7,722 nucleotides of DNA from an uncultured Clostridia bacterium. Lineage in GTDB: Bacteria > Bacillota > Clostridia > Christensenellales > Aristaeellaceae. Made by a program: the position numbers and the translations under genes. The notes below the pieces were generated by a model, which saw nothing but the letters and a program-made list of their open reading frames with translations, ran no database searches and was not told the origin of the DNA. Numbering within the stretch: the stretch's first letter is position 1; every line of letters begins with the position of its first letter. Positions 6,905-7,722 of the stretch are shown piece after piece. Location: the NCBI GenBank assembly GCA_934636425.1, contig CAKUAV010000142.1:1-7722 (forward strand), in the 5' to 3' direction.

Positions 6905-6939
6905 GACCCGCCCGGCCATAAATTGGAGCCGGGCGGGTC
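6905..6939 (+). repeat. 12-bp hairpin, copy D
   Basis: Arms GACCCGCCCGGC (6905-6916) and GCCGGGCGGGTC (6928-6939) are perfectly complementary around CATAAATTGGA. CTTTCCGTGTCCCCGGGTG follows (6939-6957). Confidence 0.8.
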
Positions 6940-6956
6940 TTTCCGTGTCCCCGGGT

Positions 6957-7035
6957 GTTACAGAGTGTGGGTGCGGCGATTCGGAAATAGAGGGTATTGT
7001 GGCGTTCGGTAAAGCGTACAAGTCTTTCGCCGCGT
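6957..7035 (+). repeat. Third repeat segment, copy 1
   Basis: GTGCGGC, TT, GG, ATAG, GG and TATTG occur in the same order and spacing at 6971-6999 and 7407-7435, and CAAGTCT recurs at 7019-7025 and 7447-7453. This extends two units well beyond the tail motif. Confidence 0.6.
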
Positions 7036-7101
7036 AAAACGTATTCACACCGTAAATCAAATGAAGAGAGTCGAGGGAGACTGGACTTCTTGGCGCAGTC
7101 T
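7036..7101. other. Spacer between repeat units
   Basis: No match to the repeat modules and no credible gene. It contains short AGTC/GACT complements (near 7068-7101) that could fold, and no promoter or ribosome binding site I would defend. Confidence 0.4.
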
Positions 7102-7132
7102 GGAGGGCAGTGGGGGTGCTTTCACACCACTT

Positions 7133-7194
7133 CGCGCGCTGCAACCCGACTCTTCAGCGCTTGGGGGCGCTTCGAGTCTGGACGTTGGCGCGTG
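7133..7194 (+). repeat. 62-base segmented hairpin, copy 2
   Basis: The best-formed copy: CGCGCGC (7133-7139) with GCGCGTG (7188-7194), CAAC (7142-7145) with GTTG (7184-7187), GACTC (7148-7152) with GAGTC (7174-7178), and AGCGC (7156-7160) with GCGCT (7167-7171), capped by TTGGGG. It lies 23 bases before the truncated hairpin E. Confidence 0.75.
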
Positions 7195-7217
7195 TTGGTA
7201 TGATCGCTATACAGCCC

Positions 7218-7229
7218 GACCTGACCGGC
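7218..7229 (+). repeat. Truncated 12-bp hairpin, copy E (left arm only)
   Basis: GACCTGACCGGC sits exactly where a left arm is expected, 23 bases after the segmented hairpin, but after only CA the sequence runs into the next unit's mini-hairpin. The loop, right arm and tail are missing, consistent with a deletion between adjacent units. Confidence 0.65.
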
Positions 7230-7232
7230 CAG

Positions 7233-7243
7233 CCGCTGTGCGG
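7233..7243 (+). repeat. Mini-hairpin, TGT triloop
   Basis: CCGC-TGT-GCGG opens the last unit, replacing AGT by TGT in the loop. It is followed by CCCGCTTCGCGCGC and the third segmented hairpin. Confidence 0.5.
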
Positions 7244-7257
7244 TTTCCTCCCCGCTT

Positions 7258-7319
7258 CGCGCGCTGCAACCCGACTCCGCGCCGCTTGGGGGCGGCTCGA
7301 GTCTGGACGTTGGCGCGTG
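7258..7319 (+). repeat. 62-base segmented hairpin, copy 3
   Basis: CGCGCGC (7258-7264) with GCGCGTG (7313-7319), CAAC (7267-7270) with GTTG (7309-7312), GACTC (7273-7277) with GAGTC (7299-7303), and GCCGC (7281-7285) with GCGGC (7292-7296), capped by TTGGGG. The inner helix differs from copies 1 and 2 by two compensated base pairs, including a G-C to C-G swap. Confidence 0.75.
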
Positions 7320-7342
7320 TTGCTATGATCGATATACAGCCC

Positions 7343-7377
7343 GACCCGCCAAACCATAAATTGGAGCCGGCCGGGTC
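7343..7377 (+). repeat. 12-bp hairpin, copy F (inner stem decayed)
   Basis: Arms at 7343-7354 and 7366-7377 around CATAAATTGGA. The outer GACCCG/CGGGTC is intact but the inner half no longer pairs well. Its left arm ends in GCCAAAC, as copy C does, while its right arm resembles copies B and D, suggesting recombination between copies. The tail follows at 7377-7394. Confidence 0.65.
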
Positions 7378-7393
7378 TTCCGTCTACCCGGGT

Positions 7394-7473
7394 GCTGCGG
7401 GGAAGAGTGCGGCTGTTTGGGGATAGCGGTTATTGCGATGTTTGCGCAAGTCTCCGTTGCCCGCACAAACCCG
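7394..7473 (+). repeat. Third repeat segment, copy 2
   Basis: Counterpart of 6957-7035. It also contains GTTTGCGC (7440-7447) and GCACAAAC (7463-7470), which pair with a single mismatch around CAAGTCT and its flank. Confidence 0.55.
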
Positions 7474-7557
7474 AATTATCCATCAATGCCTGTGCGCGTT
7501 TCGAACGAAATATAGAACGCGGCGTGCCAAGTGCCGACCCGCTAATGGGCCGCTTAT
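7474..7557. other. Spacer after the repeat array
   Basis: No gene seen. TTTCG-AA-CGAAA (7499-7510) is a perfect inverted repeat, nested in a wider CGCGTT (7495-7500) / AACGCG (7516-7521) pair. Either could be a protein-binding site; nothing in the window says for what. Confidence 0.35.
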
Positions 7558-7595
7558 AGCAAAAAGAAGCGTTCGCATACGAAAGCGGCGCTTCT
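7558..7595 (-). terminator. Likely rho-independent terminator, minus strand
   Basis: AGAAGCG (7565-7571) pairs with CGCTTCT (7589-7595), with further pairing inside, and the five A's at 7561-7565 give a T-run at the 3' side of the minus-strand stem. On the plus strand the following bases are CTTCATAGG, a weaker stop. This points to a gene entering from the right on the minus strand. Confidence 0.6.
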
Positions 7596-7722
7596 CTTCA
7601 TAGGGGGGGACTGGGCGTTTGCGCGGCGGGGGCCGTCTGGCAAATTGGAATTTGTCATATTCCCATCACATAGATTTGGCAGGGATTCCATTTATCCCAT
7701 AATGTAGGAAATACTTCAAACT
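7596..7722. other. AT-richer right edge, possible tail of a minus-strand gene
   Basis: From about 7640 the sequence is visibly more AT-rich than the rest. CAAATT-GG-AATTTG (7641-7654) is a perfect inverted repeat. On the minus strand two frames are open from the window edge, to stops at 7666-7668 and 7655-7657, either of which could be the end of a gene ahead of the terminator. Neither 18-21 residue tail is recognisable. Confidence 0.25.

Larger units (their letters stand above)
6472..7473. repeat. Array of diverged modular hairpin repeats, non-coding
   Basis: This stretch has no believable gene but carries several copies of the same ordered modules: an AGT- or TGT-triloop mini-hairpin; a GCTTCGCG...GCAACCC segment leading into a 62-base segmented hairpin; a linker with TATGATCGATATACAGCCC; a 12-bp hairpin with a CATAAATTGGA-like loop; a tail close to TTTCCGTGTACCCGGGTG; and in two copies a further segment with GTGCGGC and CAAGTCT. 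The clearest units start near 6795, 7102 and 7231; two more divergent units occupy 6473-6779. Stems vary by paired changes while loops are conserved, pointing to selection on folding. It may be a structured RNA, a set of palindromic mobile repeats, or transcription-stop elements. I do not recognise the family. Confidence 0.75.

Noticed and set aside
6701..7144. 147-codon minus-strand open frame in the repeats
   Set aside because: Its repeated peptides only mirror the DNA repeats, it has no evident ribosome binding site, and stem changes follow base pairing and not codon position.
6820..7319. tRNA or tRNA-like gene
   Set aside because: The 62-base hairpin is a single stem with internal loops, with no cloverleaf, no anticodon arm and no T-arm GTTCRA motif.
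6820..7377. Integron attC sites
   Set aside because: The hairpins lack the GTTRRRY/RYYYAAC core boxes and no integrase is present.
6338..7426. Plus-strand open frames through the repeats (for example 6338-7012, 7061-7426)
   Set aside because: The first begins inside the dehydratase gene in another frame. The same DNA repeat is read in different frames in different copies, so no peptide is consistently conserved.
6472..7473. CRISPR array
   Set aside because: Units are too long, diverged and internally structured, with no short identical repeats at regular spacing and no cas gene in the window.
7555..7695. Small minus-strand open frame of about 45 codons
   Set aside because: It runs through the terminator hairpin and its T-run, has no ribosome binding site and no recognisable content.

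Overview
The window is a GC-rich bacterial sequence with five complete plus-strand genes in two operons, followed by about 1.2 kb of non-coding DNA filled with diverged, hairpin-forming repeats. Strong AGGAGG-type ribosome binding sites, a MarR regulator with two half-size ABC exporters, and an RspA/ManD-type enolase-superfamily enzyme suggest a high-GC member of the Bacillota (Clostridia-like). That assignment is inference only.

Region 1 (182-4176): a MarR-family regulator is followed after 4 bases by one ABC exporter half-transporter, which overlaps a second by 8 bases. The first ABC protein lacks the catalytic Glu and the switch His but keeps LSGGQ. The second keeps both catalytic residues but has ISKGQ in place of LSGGQ. 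Together they form a heterodimeric exporter with one degenerate and one working ATP site, probably controlled by the MarR protein.

Region 2 (4177-4427): an intergenic stretch with a 19-base imperfect palindrome containing a perfect DnaA-box sequence, then a near-ideal sigma-70 promoter (TTGCCA, 17 bases, TATAAT, extended -10) with an inverted repeat over the expected transcription start.

Region 3 (4428-6471): a two-gene operon, 8-base overlap, encoding an SDR oxidoreductase and a D-mannonate dehydratase-like (ManD/RspA) enolase-superfamily protein. The likely role is catabolism of a sugar acid or its derivative; the substrate cannot be read from sequence.

Region 4 (6472-7473): no credible gene. 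It holds several diverged copies of a modular element: an AGT/TGT-triloop mini-hairpin, a 62-base segmented hairpin, a linker with a TGNTATGAT motif, a 12-bp hairpin with a CATAAATTGGA loop, and a tail close to TTTCCGTGTACCCGGGTG. Stems differ between copies by paired, compensatory changes while loops and the 23-base hairpin-to-hairpin spacing stay fixed. This is the best candidate here for something undescribed: a tandemly duplicated structured RNA or a palindromic mobile repeat. I do not recognise it as a known family.

Region 5 (7474-7722): a short spacer, a likely minus-strand terminator, and an AT-richer end that may hold the tail of a convergent gene lying mostly outside the window.
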